From Pseudoalteromonas caenipelagi (GTDB lineage Bacteria; Pseudomonadota; Gammaproteobacteria; Enterobacterales; Alteromonadaceae), in assembly GCF_013140855.1 (NCBI RefSeq), contig NZ_JABBPG010000002.1:248001-312000 (forward strand): a DNA stretch of 64,000 bases, written 5' to 3'. Numbering within the stretch: position 1 is the stretch's first letter; every line of letters starts with the position of its first letter. A program made the translations under genes and the position numbers. The notes beneath the pieces are model-generated. The model was not told the DNA's origin. It did not search any database and saw only the letters and a program-made list of their open reading frames with translations. Positions 1 through 9,731 of the stretch are shown piece after piece.

Positions 1-1553
1 ACAAGGCCGTTGTCTTTAGAGTCATTTACACTGAACTTTATAGCATTACTAACAAGGTTAAACATGACTTGTCGAATACGGTTTTCATCTCCGTTTAACT
101 CACTTGGCATATCTTTGGCTTCAACCACTTTTAGCTTAACGCCTTTTTGTTCCGCAATTGGACCAAAGATAACGATGATGTTGTTGAGCATTTTCGACAC
201 GTCAAAATCGTAGCAATCAAGCTCTAATTTGCCAGCTTCAATTTTGTTGATATCAAGTATGTCGTTGAGAATAGACACCAAATTATTAGCAGCAATTGCG
301 GCTGTATCCAGTAGTTCCTGCTCTTCAAAGCTATTGTCTTGGTGGGTGAGTAAATCTAACGCACCGATGATTGCATTCATCGGTGTTCTTAACTCATGGC
401 TCATCATTGACAAAAATTCTGATTTAGATTGACTAGCCATTTCAGCATGTTTTACGGCCTGATTTAGCTCCGCTGTTCTTGACTTTACTTTCGCTTCAAG
501 GAGTAGGTTTGACTCTTCAAGTTTAGTCCGTGCTTCATAAATGGAAGTATGATCTATAATGACGCCATCTAAAAATGTTGTACCGCTTGCACTGTCGCAA
601 CTCAATACACCTTTTGCATATAAATAAATACTTTCACCATTTTGCAGTATACACCTGTATTCTCGCTCAAAATCGAGGTTTGTATTAAATGAATGCTCGA
701 TGGCATCTTTTACTGATTGAACATCTTGAGGATGTATTTGAGCTAGCCAGCTGGCCAAGTCTCCGTGGTTTTCCTTTAAAGGGAGGTGAAGCAATTTACA
801 TGTTTGATCATCCCAACGGAAATACAAGCTTTGACTACTTTTTGCTGCACTCCACGTACCAATTCGTCCGCCCTCAAGTGCTCTGCGCCTTCTCTCATTT
901 TGCTCGTACAGTTTGCAGTTTAATACTTGAGAGTAGACATTTCTTTTTAAAATACCTTTTAAGATGTCAGGTGTAGATTCATCTTGGAGGCCTTGGCAAA
1001 TGAATTGCATTGCTGATGAATCTAAAGAGTGATCGGTATGAACTTCTAAACAGAAGGGTTTTTTGTCTAAATCTGCTTCTTTGAACGCGTTTAATACAAG
1101 CGCTCTATCTATTTCGCGAAAGCTATTTAAAATGCGCTCGATTGGGACCGCAGTTTTTTGGTCTAAAGCAAGTAGTGCTGCGCAGGTGTTGGAAAGTTGA
1201 AATGCTTTTTCAGAGATATTGTACATCCAACTGCCAGTCACATAATTTTGAGGTGTTGCAGCAGTACAAGCAGGTTGATCGAGAATCATCAGCAAATAAG
1301 TGTTTTGCTCTTGGGGTAGAAAAGCAATGTTGACCTGCTTGTTACTTACCATCGCTGCTACAGTGTGATTGAGCCATTGGTCGCTTAAGTTATTCGAGAT
1401 TTCTTTACTGAATTTGATGTATTGGTCTATCGGGGTCGCCCTTAAAGCGTCAGGTTGTTTATTAAATAAACTTAACGCAGCATCATTTAGGTCTAATATG
1501 GCCAGATTCTGAGATATCAACACAGCAGGAGTTTTGGTGATATCAAGTTTCAT
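1..1553 (-). CDS. PAS-domain sensor histidine kinase, C-terminus cut by window edge
   Basis: The frame is open from an ATG at 1553 to the window edge, about 517 residues. Visible parts are a divergent PAS-like N-terminus (about 1-110), a PAS_3-like domain (about 230-335), a short coiled coil, a HisKA domain with the H-box SHELRTP near residue 386, and the start of the ATPase domain with N-box NLVSNAIKF. The G-boxes and any receiver domain lie beyond the edge. The H-box and layout are typical of cytoplasmic hybrid kinases; I see no membrane segment. It is the last visible gene of a four-gene minus-strand unit, 33 bp after the coiled-coil response regulator, so it probably joins the same phosphorelay. 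Its input signal cannot be read from the sequence. Confidence 0.85.
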   Translation of the reverse strand, partial: MKLDITKTPAVLISQNLAILDLNDAALSLFNKQPDALRATPIDQYIKFSKEISNNLSDQWLNHTVAAMVSNKQVNIAFLPQEQNTYLLMILDQPACTAATPQNYVTGSWMYNISEKAFQLSNTCAALLALDQKTAVPIERILNSFREIDRALVLNAFKEADLDKKPFCLEVHTDHSLDSSAMQFICQGLQDESTPDILKGILKRNVYSQVLNCKLYEQNERRRRALEGGRIGTWSAAKSSQSLYFRWDDQTCKLLHLPLKENHGDLASWLAQIHPQDVQSVKDAIEHSFNTNLDFEREYRCILQNGESIYLYAKGVLSCDSASGTTFLDGVIIDHTSIYEARTKLEESNLLLEAKVKSRTAELNQAVKHAEMASQSKSEFLSMMSHELRTPMNAIIGALDLLTHQDNSFEEQELLDTAAIAANNLVSILNDILDINKIEAGKLELDCYDFDVSKMLNNIIVIFGPIAEQKGVKLKVVEAKDMPSELNGDENRIRQVMFNLVSNAIKFSVNDSKDNGL

Positions 1554-1586
1554 AGTAGATCCCAGTTAAGCCGGTTACGGTTTACA

Positions 1587-2831
1587 TTAATGAGCGAGAT
1601 TGCATTTTTCTACTGCTTTTAAAATAGACTGCTTTGTAGACGGTTTAGCAATATAGGCTGCAAGTCCAAGGGACGCCCATTTCCTAATTAAATCTTTGTT
1701 TTTATTGCTTGTTAACGCAATAATTGGAATGCTTTTGCAATTAGGGATATTACGAATATTTTTTGTGGTGTTATAACCATCTAGCTCAGGCATAAACAGG
1801 TCCATAAAAATGAGATCGTACTTATGCTTTCTCAGCATCTTTATTGCCGTTAAGCCACTTCCGACACTTTCAACTTCATGGCCCTCGTCTCGGAGGATTT
1901 TACTAATCATTTCTCTATATATTTCATTATCTTCTACCACCATTATTTTCGAGTTTTTCAGCCGTTGTTCTGAGCGGGCCATATTGTTGTCATTTATGGG
2001 TGGCAAGTCTAAAAATCCTTCATTCTTGCTAGGGGCTTCTCTTTTTGGTTCAGGCTTACTTTCTTTAAGTTGAACTGCATGTTGGCTAGTGTGAGGTATT
2101 GATTTTTCGGTCAATAACGCGGATAGTTCAGCAACAGAGAATTGTTTGTTTTTTAGCCTTTTTGTTAGTTCCGAAACGCTGTCGGCAAGTTGCGATTCTA
2201 GCTTATCTAAAAGGGGGTCAATATGCTGTGCTTTGAGATCTTGGATCAACGCAGTTTGTACTTCGTTTATTCCAGCCGCTTGCTGTAAGTTCTCTCTAGC
2301 GTCTTTTAAGGTTTGCTCTGCAGATTGATGATACTCTGCCGCGTCATCAATTAATTGCTTAAGGTCTTCATCTATTCTGCCAAAATGCTCTTCTCTTATG
2401 TTTGTAATGTCATGTGCTTCTTTGCTGCGCAATAAAGCATTGTGCAAAATCATACGCAAGCGATAGTTTTCATACATAGGTTTATAAATGAAGTAGTCTC
2501 TAAAAATATTTTTCATACAACATCTAAAGCCGATGCCTGACTCTCTGTTTTCACATAATAGAATGTTTTCATGAGGGTAATCTAACGCACCTTCCTTAGC
2601 TAAGCGGCTATAAAGCTCAACGCTTTTGCTAACGGTAGACATGGCAATGATAATAACCAGTGGTGTGGAGTCTACAATTACTTCGTGCATATCACTAAAG
2701 TTGTTCAGTGTTCTAAAAGCGGTTATTTGAGAAGAGATCACATCCGTTACACCTGCAAGCTCTTCCACATCATCACACAAAAGAACAACTTTTGGGTGGC
2801 GCTCTACATGTTCAACTTCTTTACGCGTCAT
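1587..2831 (-). CDS. Response regulator: receiver-like N-terminus, coiled coil, C-terminal REC, no output domain
   Basis: This 414-residue protein ends in a full receiver domain (about 297-412): acidic pair VVEDN, phospho-acceptor Asp in FMDLFMPELDG (about 342), Thr in ALTSN and Lys in AKPS. Residues about 14-130 resemble a second receiver (VVLLCDDVEEL), but the usual phospho-Asp strand reads VIIIAMSTVSK, so it is probably not phosphorylatable. A long Glu/Gln/Leu-rich stretch (about 150-250) looks like coiled coil, followed by a charged linker. There is no DNA-binding or enzymatic domain, so it may act as a phosphate sink, scaffold or protein-protein switch for the neighbouring kinases. The start is supported by AGGAAG 6 bases upstream of the ATG. 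It lies between the REC-EAL gene and a PAS kinase on the same strand. Confidence 0.85.
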   Translation of the reverse strand: MTRKEVEHVERHPKVVLLCDDVEELAGVTDVISSQITAFRTLNNFSDMHEVIVDSTPLVIIIAMSTVSKSVELYSRLAKEGALDYPHENILLCENRESGIGFRCCMKNIFRDYFIYKPMYENYRLRMILHNALLRSKEAHDITNIREEHFGRIDEDLKQLIDDAAEYHQSAEQTLKDARENLQQAAGINEVQTALIQDLKAQHIDPLLDKLESQLADSVSELTKRLKNKQFSVAELSALLTEKSIPHTSQHAVQLKESKPEPKREAPSKNEGFLDLPPINDNNMARSEQRLKNSKIMVVEDNEIYREMISKILRDEGHEVESVGSGLTAIKMLRKHKYDLIFMDLFMPELDGYNTTKNIRNIPNCKSIPIIALTSNKNKDLIRKWASLGLAAYIAKPSTKQSILKAVEKCNLAH

Positions 2832-2958
2832 GTGTCACTTCCTAGTCATCATGGTAAGCAAATCTTGCTCTATCGTTGCTTTTATTCAATCGGTTAGGGC
2901 TAGATATTTTTGTTGGCCTTTGAATTTTAATATAGTCTAAAATTTCTCAATCGAATAT

Positions 2959-4182
2959 CTAACCTCTTAACCTGCCACGGCTTTTCCTTTGATCATAATC
3001 AGATTGCTGCTCTAATGTTTTTAAAAATTGTACTTTCTCTAGAGGGAGTGCAAATAAATATCCTTGTCCGTAGTCAATCTTGTAATTATTTAAAAAGGCC
3101 AGATCTTGTTGTTGTTCGATGCCCTCTGCAACCACTTTCAAGTTGAGCTTTTGAGCTAATGCCACTGTGGCTTCAATAATCGCTTGCTTATCTGAGTCTA
3201 TTGCACAATCATGAATAAAGCACCTATCTAACTTTAGTTCACAGAAGGGAATTTGGCTTAGCTGTTTTATTGAAGAGTAGCCTGTACCAAAATCATCTAT
3301 CGCCAAAGAGAAGCCTTTTAAACGTAGTCTCAACAATACATCCAACGATTGTGTTAAGTTTTCAATTAATAAGCTTTCTGTCACTTCAAAGACGATCATG
3401 CTGGGAGGTACATTGTAGCTATTAGCCAAATCCGCTAGGCGTTCAGGCAGTTGCAGGTCTTCTAGGTTCTTAACGCTCAAATTAATGTTGAAAGCGAGGT
3501 CTTGTAACAGCTCAAAATGTTGCTCGATAAACTCGAACGCTTCGTTAACAACAAAAATCGAGAAATCATGTACTAAGTCAGAATGCTCTATAAGGTCAAT
3601 GAAATAGTAAGGAGAAAGTGTGCCAAAGTCAGGATGATTCCACCTTATCAAAAACTCCGCACCAACAAACTCTTCAGTTGACAAAGACACCTTGGGCTGT
3701 AGATACAAACACATTTGCTTGTCTTTAATAGCATGTTGTAGCTCATCAACATGAAAAGAGTGGGGCTGGAGACTAGATGCTTGTCGGTGACTCAAACTAA
3801 ACAATGACTCCATTAACTGTTTGATTTGGCTTGCGGTCACAGGCTTGTCAATGCCCGTTATGACGTTAAGATTTCTCAAGTGTGCAAGGTTTTTTGCCAT
3901 TTTTATTATTGTGTTATCTTCACCACTGAGTAGTACGATAGATGCGCTAATATTTAAATCGGATAAATGTCGAAGAACCTCAATACCGTCCATTTGTGGC
4001 ATATTGAGATCTAAAAATATAAGGTCAGCTGCGTTATCTTTGATGTGTATTAGGGCATCAGGGCCATTATTAAACCCTGAAAAATGGATGTCATATGATT
4101 GCGACAACAACAGTCTAAGTTGGGTTAATATTAGCCCATTGTCATCTATCGCAATTACGTTTAATGGTTTATTGGCATTCAT
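2959..4182 (-). CDS. REC-EAL response regulator, probable c-di-GMP phosphodiesterase
   Basis: The protein has 407 residues. The N-terminal receiver (about 7-125) has acidic residues in IAIDDNG, phospho-Asp in FLDLNMPQMDG (about 55) and Lys in IDKP. The EAL domain spans about 145-395. The signature Glu and the following Arg remain in EFLIR (EAL changed to EFL). [16 protein letters not shown], the Lys in LKLDR and VVAEGIE are all present, so the metal and substrate residues expected for hydrolysis of c-di-GMP to pGpG appear intact. There is no GGDEF domain. Activity is therefore probably switched by phosphorylation from the adjacent hybrid kinases. It is second in the minus-strand unit, 47 bp after the NIT kinase frame, which implies a link from sensing to motility or biofilm control. 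The PvrR/RocR type is the closest known layout. Confidence 0.9.
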   Translation of the reverse strand: MNANKPLNVIAIDDNGLILTQLRLLLSQSYDIHFSGFNNGPDALIHIKDNAADLIFLDLNMPQMDGIEVLRHLSDLNISASIVLLSGEDNTIIKMAKNLAHLRNLNVITGIDKPVTASQIKQLMESLFSLSHRQASSLQPHSFHVDELQHAIKDKQMCLYLQPKVSLSTEEFVGAEFLIRWNHPDFGTLSPYYFIDLIEHSDLVHDFSIFVVNEAFEFIEQHFELLQDLAFNINLSVKNLEDLQLPERLADLANSYNVPPSMIVFEVTESLLIENLTQSLDVLLRLRLKGFSLAIDDFGTGYSSIKQLSQIPFCELKLDRCFIHDCAIDSDKQAIIEATVALAQKLNLKVVAEGIEQQQDLAFLNNYKIDYGQGYLFALPLEKVQFLKTLEQQSDYDQRKSRGRLRG

Positions 4183-4229
4183 TTTCTAGCCTTTTCTTCA
4201 CGCCGCACAGAAGCTTGCTTTAATTAACA

Positions 4230-7200
4230 TCAATGCAAGTCACTATGATTCAGTATAGATGTAATTTCAGAACATACCGCATTGAATTGAGATGCGCAGT
4301 GTGGAAGCATATCTGCTATTTTATCCGTGTGTTGCTCTTTTGCTGCGAGTTCTAGCTCAAGGTATAAATTGGCAAGCTCTACAGCGCCAATAGCCTTAGC
4401 GGACGACTTGAGTTGGTGTGTTAAGCTTCTAACTGACTCTATATCTTCTGGACTCTCATACAGTTTGTCCATCATCGGATTTGAGTCGTTAATAAAACTT
4501 TCTAAAAATGCCTGCTGAATTTTCGTGTCGTCTCCAACGTAGGTTGATAGCAAGGATAAATCTAACGTTTTATGGTTGTTATTTTTGACTTTATTGTTCA
4601 CTTTAGGTGGTATGTTGTTGGTAGCGCTGGCAGATGGCATCCATTTGAGCAATAAGTTTTTAAAATAGGCCAATTCAATAGGTTTTGATATATAGTCATT
4701 CATACCACAAGCGATACACTTTTCTCTTTCACCACTAAGTGCGTTGGCCGTAGCTGCAATAATAGGAATAGCCTTTTTCACTGAGTTTTGTTTTTCAAGC
4801 TCACGGTATTTTTTGGTAAATGTGTAGCCGTCCATAATGGGCATATGGCAGTCAGTAATGATTAATGCAAATGAATGAGTTTCGATAAATTCAAGGGCCA
4901 TTTGTCCGTGTTCGGCAATCATACACTGATAACCCAGTAAGCTCAGTTGGCGCCTAAATACTTCTTGATTGTAAGCGTTGTCTTCAACAACCAAGATTAG
5001 CTGATTATTTTGTTGTGCTTGCTCAATGGTAGGTAACGCCAGTTCATCGTTATTAACCAGTTGCGTAAGTGGTATATCGGGGCTGATAATCCCTTCCCTA
5101 ATGGCTATGTGCTCTATTATTTTGAAGCTGTAGTAGGGGTTGTAATATATGGGGTCGAAACAACTTTCTGTGGGTAGCGGAACCGTGAAGTTATTACTCA
5201 CCAAAATGATATAACATGTTTTATTGTTGTCAGGCTTAAATTGATAGTTGGCGGTGATGATCTGTTGATAGCGTTCAAGAGTTACGACCACATAGTCAAC
5301 ATTTAGCGCCTGAACATTGGTATCATTTATGTTTATCCAGTTAACAACCTTGCTGTCGGCACCATGTGCGAGGAGGTTAGTATGCAAGTCCTGTTCAAAA
5401 ATATCTCCATCACCTAATATGCAGACACTAACACTATCAAAAACAATCTCAATCTCGCGTTCGCTCTTTGAGGAGCATTTGCTATAAGGTAGCGTAACTT
5501 TAAATGTGCTGCCGATATTCTCGCTACTTTGACACATTATTGAACCTTGCATCATGGTAACAAGTTTTTGCGTAATGGATAATCCTAGACCTGTGCCACC
5601 AAATTCTCGTTGAATACTGCTATCAGCCTGAGTAAATGGCTTGAAAAGCAACTTTTGTTGCTCATTGCTCATACCTTTACCATTGTCTATTACTGAAATC
5701 TCTAGTTGTTTTGGATCTACTTGCGATTTAGACAACTTGATTTCGATCACCCCTATTTTGCTTGATGATGTTTTGGTAAATTTAACCGCATTGCCGACGA
5801 GGTTAAGTAAAATCTGTCTTATTCTTGATGGATCACCGAGTTGCCAGTACCCTAACTCAGGTTCAAACATAAAGTACATTTGGAGGTTTTTTTCTTTTAC
5901 TTGGTGCGATAGCAGCTCCGCAATTTCTTTGATAACACCACGCCAGTTAAACGGTACTCTATCGATTGTCATTTTACCTGCTTCAATTTTTGAAAAATCG
6001 AGGATATCGTTAATAATTCTAAGCAGCATTAGAGCAGAATTTTTAGCAACAGAAGTCAAATGGCTTTGTTCTTGTGAGAGTTTACTTTGGTTGAGTAAGT
6101 CAAGCATACCGACCACACCGTTCATGGGGGTCCTTATTTCGTGGCTCATGGTTGCTAAAAAGCGAGATTTTGCATCATTGGCAAGTTCAGCTTTGGCTTT
6201 GGCGTCTTCTAACTGGAACGCATCTTGTTTTCTTTGAGTGATGTCATGCTGGTACATTAATATTGACTTACCGTTAAGCGTTTCGATTGTGGTAATAATG
6301 ACTTCAAACCATATCGGTCCCTCTGTGATAGCGTATTCACACTCAAGCTCTGCTAAATAGTTATCCTGAAATTTTGCTTCTCGCAGAGCATCTAGTAAGG
6401 GTTTCTTTTTAATCAGTGGTAGAGTATTAATCGCATCAATACAGTCATCACCCACATTAAAAAAGGTGTTTAAAAATAGTCCGCCACTGAATTGGTCTGC
6501 ATGTTGAGTCTTAAACCAATACTGATTTACTAGGGTTATATTTGCGTTGGAGTCCAATAACAAAATAAACGCGGGTATGCTATCAAGGGTTTGTTGTAAA
6601 AGGCGCTCTGTCTCTTTATTTTCTTTCAATGCTATCTCTAAGGCTTTACGCTGCTGGTCAGCCTCTTCCATTTTGGCTAGGGCCGCCTCACGCGCAGCTC
6701 TTAAGGCCGTCTGTTGCCTTTGTTGGCGATTCTGCTCCATTACTAGTAAAGTGACATTTTTTATAATACCCACAAGTGTTTTGTTTGTGGGGTCATGTTT
6801 GTCTTGTTCAGATAGCTGCCAATTTGCGGCAAAACCAACATGAGTAATATAGGGTAGGTTCTGTGTGGTAAGTTGCAACGTGATTGATTTTAAGCTGCTG
6901 TGATCTTTTATTGCTTGCAATAATTCGTGACGGCTTGATGGTGTTATTAGCCGAAGTAGACTTCGAGCAGGGTAGTGGCGTGTCTCGCTAGGTAGGGTTA
7001 ACATGTTGGAAAGCTCTTTTGAAACATCTACATGTGTATTTCCATAACGCCATTCCCACGATCCCATGTTAGCAATTTTTTGTGCATTATTGAGTTGTAT
7101 TTTATCTTTTTCTAACTGTTGTTCTGAGTGCGCAAGCTGAGTAAAAGCCTTGCTTTGCACCCGGTATGCAATGAGTAATATGGCGCCTCCAAGTGATAAC

Positions 7201-9047
7201 AAGATAAGTAGCTGGATAGAAAACTCTTGCTGTACACTTTTTATAACCGCATTGATTGAGACGATTTCTTGTTCAGCACCTACACCGATGCTTAACTCGT
7301 TGTCCCACACTAAAACCCCCAGTACTTGTTTGCCTAAGTAGTTTTTATATTGACGTTCGGTCATGGGGGGGCGTAATACTTTTGTTGATGCGGCGATATT
7401 ATCTTCGTTTGACTGTTGTTGGTTGGCATAGACACTTCTATGAGTGATGATATTATTTTTATCAAAATAAATAATATTCGAATCAGAATCTAAAAATGGG
7501 GATTTCAATATAGATATCAAAGGGCTAATGTTATCCAAAGAGTACCAAACTTGATAGGGTAATATGCCTTGTTCGTTTAAGAGCTGAGTTGCAAAGTGCG
7601 CACTTAGTTTATTGTCAGAAAGAACTGTGGACACAATCACTTTCCCTTGCTCAGCTAGGCTCTGCTGATGTTTGGTTTGCTCTAGTGCAAGCGTTAATTT
7701 TTCATTGCCGTTATGTAACCACACTTGGTTGAGTGTATCGTAAATCGCAACATTTGGATTTGAGATATAACCTGACAATATTGTTGGGTCTTCTATCTGT
7801 GCTTTTGTAAGAGTAAAAAGCGCTGATTGAACGGATGCTAAGGCATTTTTTGCAGGTCTATACCAAATAGCTTTAACACTTTTTAGGGTATGCACGGCGT
7901 TGTTACGCAATTCAGCGGTTAATTGTCGTTTTAGTTGCCCCTCAAGCCCCCGTTGACTTACTTTATGTGCCAATAGCATTACCAGCAAGATTGAAAATAG
8001 CACAAATGATAGCTGCCAATAACTCACGGCGGTATTTCTGTGTATTTCGTTTGGCTTCATTAGTAACCACATCGAGTAGGTCAAAATGCCTCCCACAACG
8101 GTTACTGCAATAAATGTGATTAAAATGACCTGGCATTTTAAGCTGGTGGTGCGTATGTGGTCACGCGCGAGGGTTTGTCCACTACTTATTATTTTAGCAC
8201 TCAAAGCAGTTAGTTCGTTGATGTAACGTGTACTTACTTCCCACCATAGGTTGGGGGGCATATGCGCCTGTCCTTTGACTCTTAAGGTGTTTATTAAATT
8301 TAATATCTGCGTTTTTTCCTTAGAACTTTCAATTTTTTGAATACTCTCTTTTAAACTTTCGGTTACATACAAGTTAGTGAGTACATGGTTCAAGTTAGCG
8401 TTAAGATAGAAAATTTTTGGAATAATTTGATTTTTCTGTACTGTAGGAGAGTTAAGGTACACGCCAACGTTAGCTCGCAGTTTTCCGGCATGTTCAATCG
8501 CCTTTAATAAGCTCAAGTAAATAGATAGATCTGGGTAAAATATGTGACTTTCGTTGTAGCCAACAAAGGTTTTGTGCTTAATTGCCAATACGGTATCAAG
8601 CAGTGATTCAATGACATTAGTGTATTGTGAAAAGGACTCGCTCTTGGTTATTTGCAAAGTACTGATTTGTTCTCTTATTGTTGCAACTTGTTGGTGGTAA
8701 CTATTAAGTATTTCTATGGTGTTACCATGTGATATCACATATTCTTCTTGATTATAAAAGCGAATGATTTGTCGGAAATACTGATCAGTTTCATGTTGAT
8801 ATTTTAGTAACAAGGGAGGGGGAGCTGATTTGTTGTGAACATGGAATACAGAGGTTGTTCCTCGTTCCCTTTGTAGGGAAAAAATAACATCTCCAATTAG
8901 CACAAATTGTTCGCTATTTATTTGCACTTGCTGGTGCATTTTTAGATTTTCTCTCTCTAAATAGTATTGCTCTGAGATGCTATCTAATACGTAAAAACAG
9001 CCTAGTAGAAGGGTGAAACATAATAGCTTCTTCAAGATTATTTGCAT
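4230..9047 (-). CDS. NIT-domain hybrid histidine kinase with PAS, REC and Hpt domains
   Basis: I start this gene at ATG 9047 (1605 residues), which begins a clean membrane segment; an in-frame TTG at 9089 is possible. The order is: TM1; a periplasmic NIT-like sensor domain with the signature FSLQRERGTTS near residue 59; a pair of TM segments (about 305-365); a second extracytoplasmic region; TM near 620-640; two PAS-like domains; HisKA with SHEIRTP (His about 967); and HATPase with N-box NLVGNAVKF and GGTGLGLS. A receiver-like stretch lacking a phospho-Asp follows, then a full REC (VVEDN, Asp in TDCHMPIMDG about 1399), and an Hpt domain with the phospho-His in THQLKSSAKAIGA (about 1544). NIT domains are associated with nitrate/nitrite sensing, but the ligand here is unknown. 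The complete HK-REC-Hpt chain could feed the REC proteins encoded downstream. Confidence 0.88.
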   Translation of the reverse strand: MQIILKKLLCFTLLLGCFYVLDSISEQYYLERENLKMHQQVQINSEQFVLIGDVIFSLQRERGTTSVFHVHNKSAPPPLLLKYQHETDQYFRQIIRFYNQEEYVISHGNTIEILNSYHQQVATIREQISTLQITKSESFSQYTNVIESLLDTVLAIKHKTFVGYNESHIFYPDLSIYLSLLKAIEHAGKLRANVGVYLNSPTVQKNQIIPKIFYLNANLNHVLTNLYVTESLKESIQKIESSKEKTQILNLINTLRVKGQAHMPPNLWWEVSTRYINELTALSAKIISSGQTLARDHIRTTSLKCQVILITFIAVTVVGGILTYSMWLLMKPNEIHRNTAVSYWQLSFVLFSILLVMLLAHKVSQRGLEGQLKRQLTAELRNNAVHTLKSVKAIWYRPAKNALASVQSALFTLTKAQIEDPTILSGYISNPNVAIYDTLNQVWLHNGNEKLTLALEQTKHQQSLAEQGKVIVSTVLSDNKLSAHFATQLLNEQGILPYQVWYSLDNISPLISILKSPFLDSDSNIIYFDKNNIITHRSVYANQQQSNEDNIAASTKVLRPPMTERQYKNYLGKQVLGVLVWDNELSIGVGAEQEIVSINAVIKSVQQEFSIQLLILLSLGGAILLIAYRVQSKAFTQLAHSEQQLEKDKIQLNNAQKIANMGSWEWRYGNTHVDVSKELSNMLTLPSETRHYPARSLLRLITPSSRHELLQAIKDHSSLKSITLQLTTQNLPYITHVGFAANWQLSEQDKHDPTNKTLVGIIKNVTLLVMEQNRQQRQQTALRAAREAALAKMEEADQQRKALEIALKENKETERLLQQTLDSIPAFILLLDSNANITLVNQYWFKTQHADQFSGGLFLNTFFNVGDDCIDAINTLPLIKKKPLLDALREAKFQDNYLAELECEYAITEGPIWFEVIITTIETLNGKSILMYQHDITQRKQDAFQLEDAKAKAELANDAKSRFLATMSHEIRTPMNGVVGMLDLLNQSKLSQEQSHLTSVAKNSALMLLRIINDILDFSKIEAGKMTIDRVPFNWRGVIKEIAELLSHQVKEKNLQMYFMFEPELGYWQLGDPSRIRQILLNLVGNAVKFTKTSSSKIGVIEIKLSKSQVDPKQLEISVIDNGKGMSNEQQKLLFKPFTQADSSIQREFGGTGLGLSITQKLVTMMQGSIMCQSSENIGSTFKVTLPYSKCSSKSEREIEIVFDSVSVCILGDGDIFEQDLHTNLLAHGADSKVVNWININDTNVQALNVDYVVVTLERYQQIITANYQFKPDNNKTCYIILVSNNFTVPLPTESCFDPIYYNPYYSFKIIEHIAIREGIISPDIPLTQLVNNDELALPTIEQAQQNNQLILVVEDNAYNQEVFRRQLSLLGYQCMIAEHGQMALEFIETHSFALIITDCHMPIMDGYTFTKKYRELEKQNSVKKAIPIIAATANALSGEREKCIACGMNDYISKPIELAYFKNLLLKWMPSASATNNIPPKVNNKVKNNNHKTLDLSLLSTYVGDDTKIQQAFLESFINDSNPMMDKLYESPEDIESVRSLTHQLKSSAKAIGAVELANLYLELELAAKEQHTDKIADMLPHCASQFNAVCSEITSILNHSDLH

Positions 9048-9117
9048 ATTTTCGTCACTAAGAGGCTTTAATAAACTACTATAGAACAAGGTCTAAAAAT
9101 TGCTATTACACTTCGAT

Positions 9118-9597
9118 ATGAAAAAACCCGAAAAGCCAGCAAATGAACCTCTAAGGATTCAAACACTCAATCAACTAGGATTGTTGGATACCGAGCCTGA
9201 CCCTAAATTAGATCGGTTGACAGAATTTGTGGCGCACGTTTTTTGTGTGCCTGTCGCTTTAATTAGTTTAGTTGACAGTGAACGACAGTGGTTTAAGTCC
9301 AAAGTTGGTTTGGATGCGTGTGAAACCTCTCGTGATATATCATTTTGTGGCCACGCTATTTTGGATCCTGGTGTTTTTGTCGTTGCAAATACGCTTAAAG
9401 ATGGGCGTTTTAAAGACAACCCGCTGGTGACTGGTCCGCCATACATTCGATTTTACGCAGGTGCTCCGTTGATTCTGGAAAATGGCAGTGCAATTGGCAC
9501 CTTATGTTTGATTGATATAGAGCCTCGCACTTTTGACGAAGATGACATAAAAGTACTTAGAGAGGTGGCAGACAAAGTCGTTAATGAGTTTTGCTAA
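9118..9597 (+). CDS. Small stand-alone GAF-domain protein
   Basis: The protein has 159 residues, almost all one GAF domain. The N-terminus KPANEPLRIQTLNQLGLLDT matches the usual opening of GAF proteins found at the front of diguanylate cyclases and kinases, followed by FDRLT-like, ISLVDSERQWFKS, DISFCGHAIL and YAGAPLILENGSAIGTLCLID. No output domain follows. I chose ATG 9118 because homologues start close to this point; a TTG at 9100 would add six residues. It is transcribed away from the NIT kinase (70 bp between starts), so the two share a divergent promoter region. GAF domains of this type can bind small ligands or mediate dimerisation; the ligand is not evident. It might modulate the adjacent kinases, but that is inference. 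Confidence 0.82.
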   Translation: MKKPEKPANEPLRIQTLNQLGLLDTEPDPKLDRLTEFVAHVFCVPVALISLVDSERQWFKSKVGLDACETSRDISFCGHAILDPGVFVVANTLKDGRFKDNPLVTGPPYIRFYAGAPLILENGSAIGTLCLIDIEPRTFDEDDIKVLREVADKVVNEFC

Positions 9598-9731
9598 AAA
9601 GTGGAGAATAAGCAAAATTACTTACTTACCTGCAGGTTTTTGGTGCGTCTGTAGTTAAAAATCGTTACAATTGTGACTTTATATCATTACCCTTGCGGTG
9701 CTTTTCATTTTTAAAGGTTTTCCATCTGTCG

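Noticed and set aside
5641..6237. 198-codon open frame on the plus strand
   Set aside because: It lies opposite the conserved kinase core of the NIT hybrid kinase, and its translation has no domain or start signal. It is a mirror of constrained codons.
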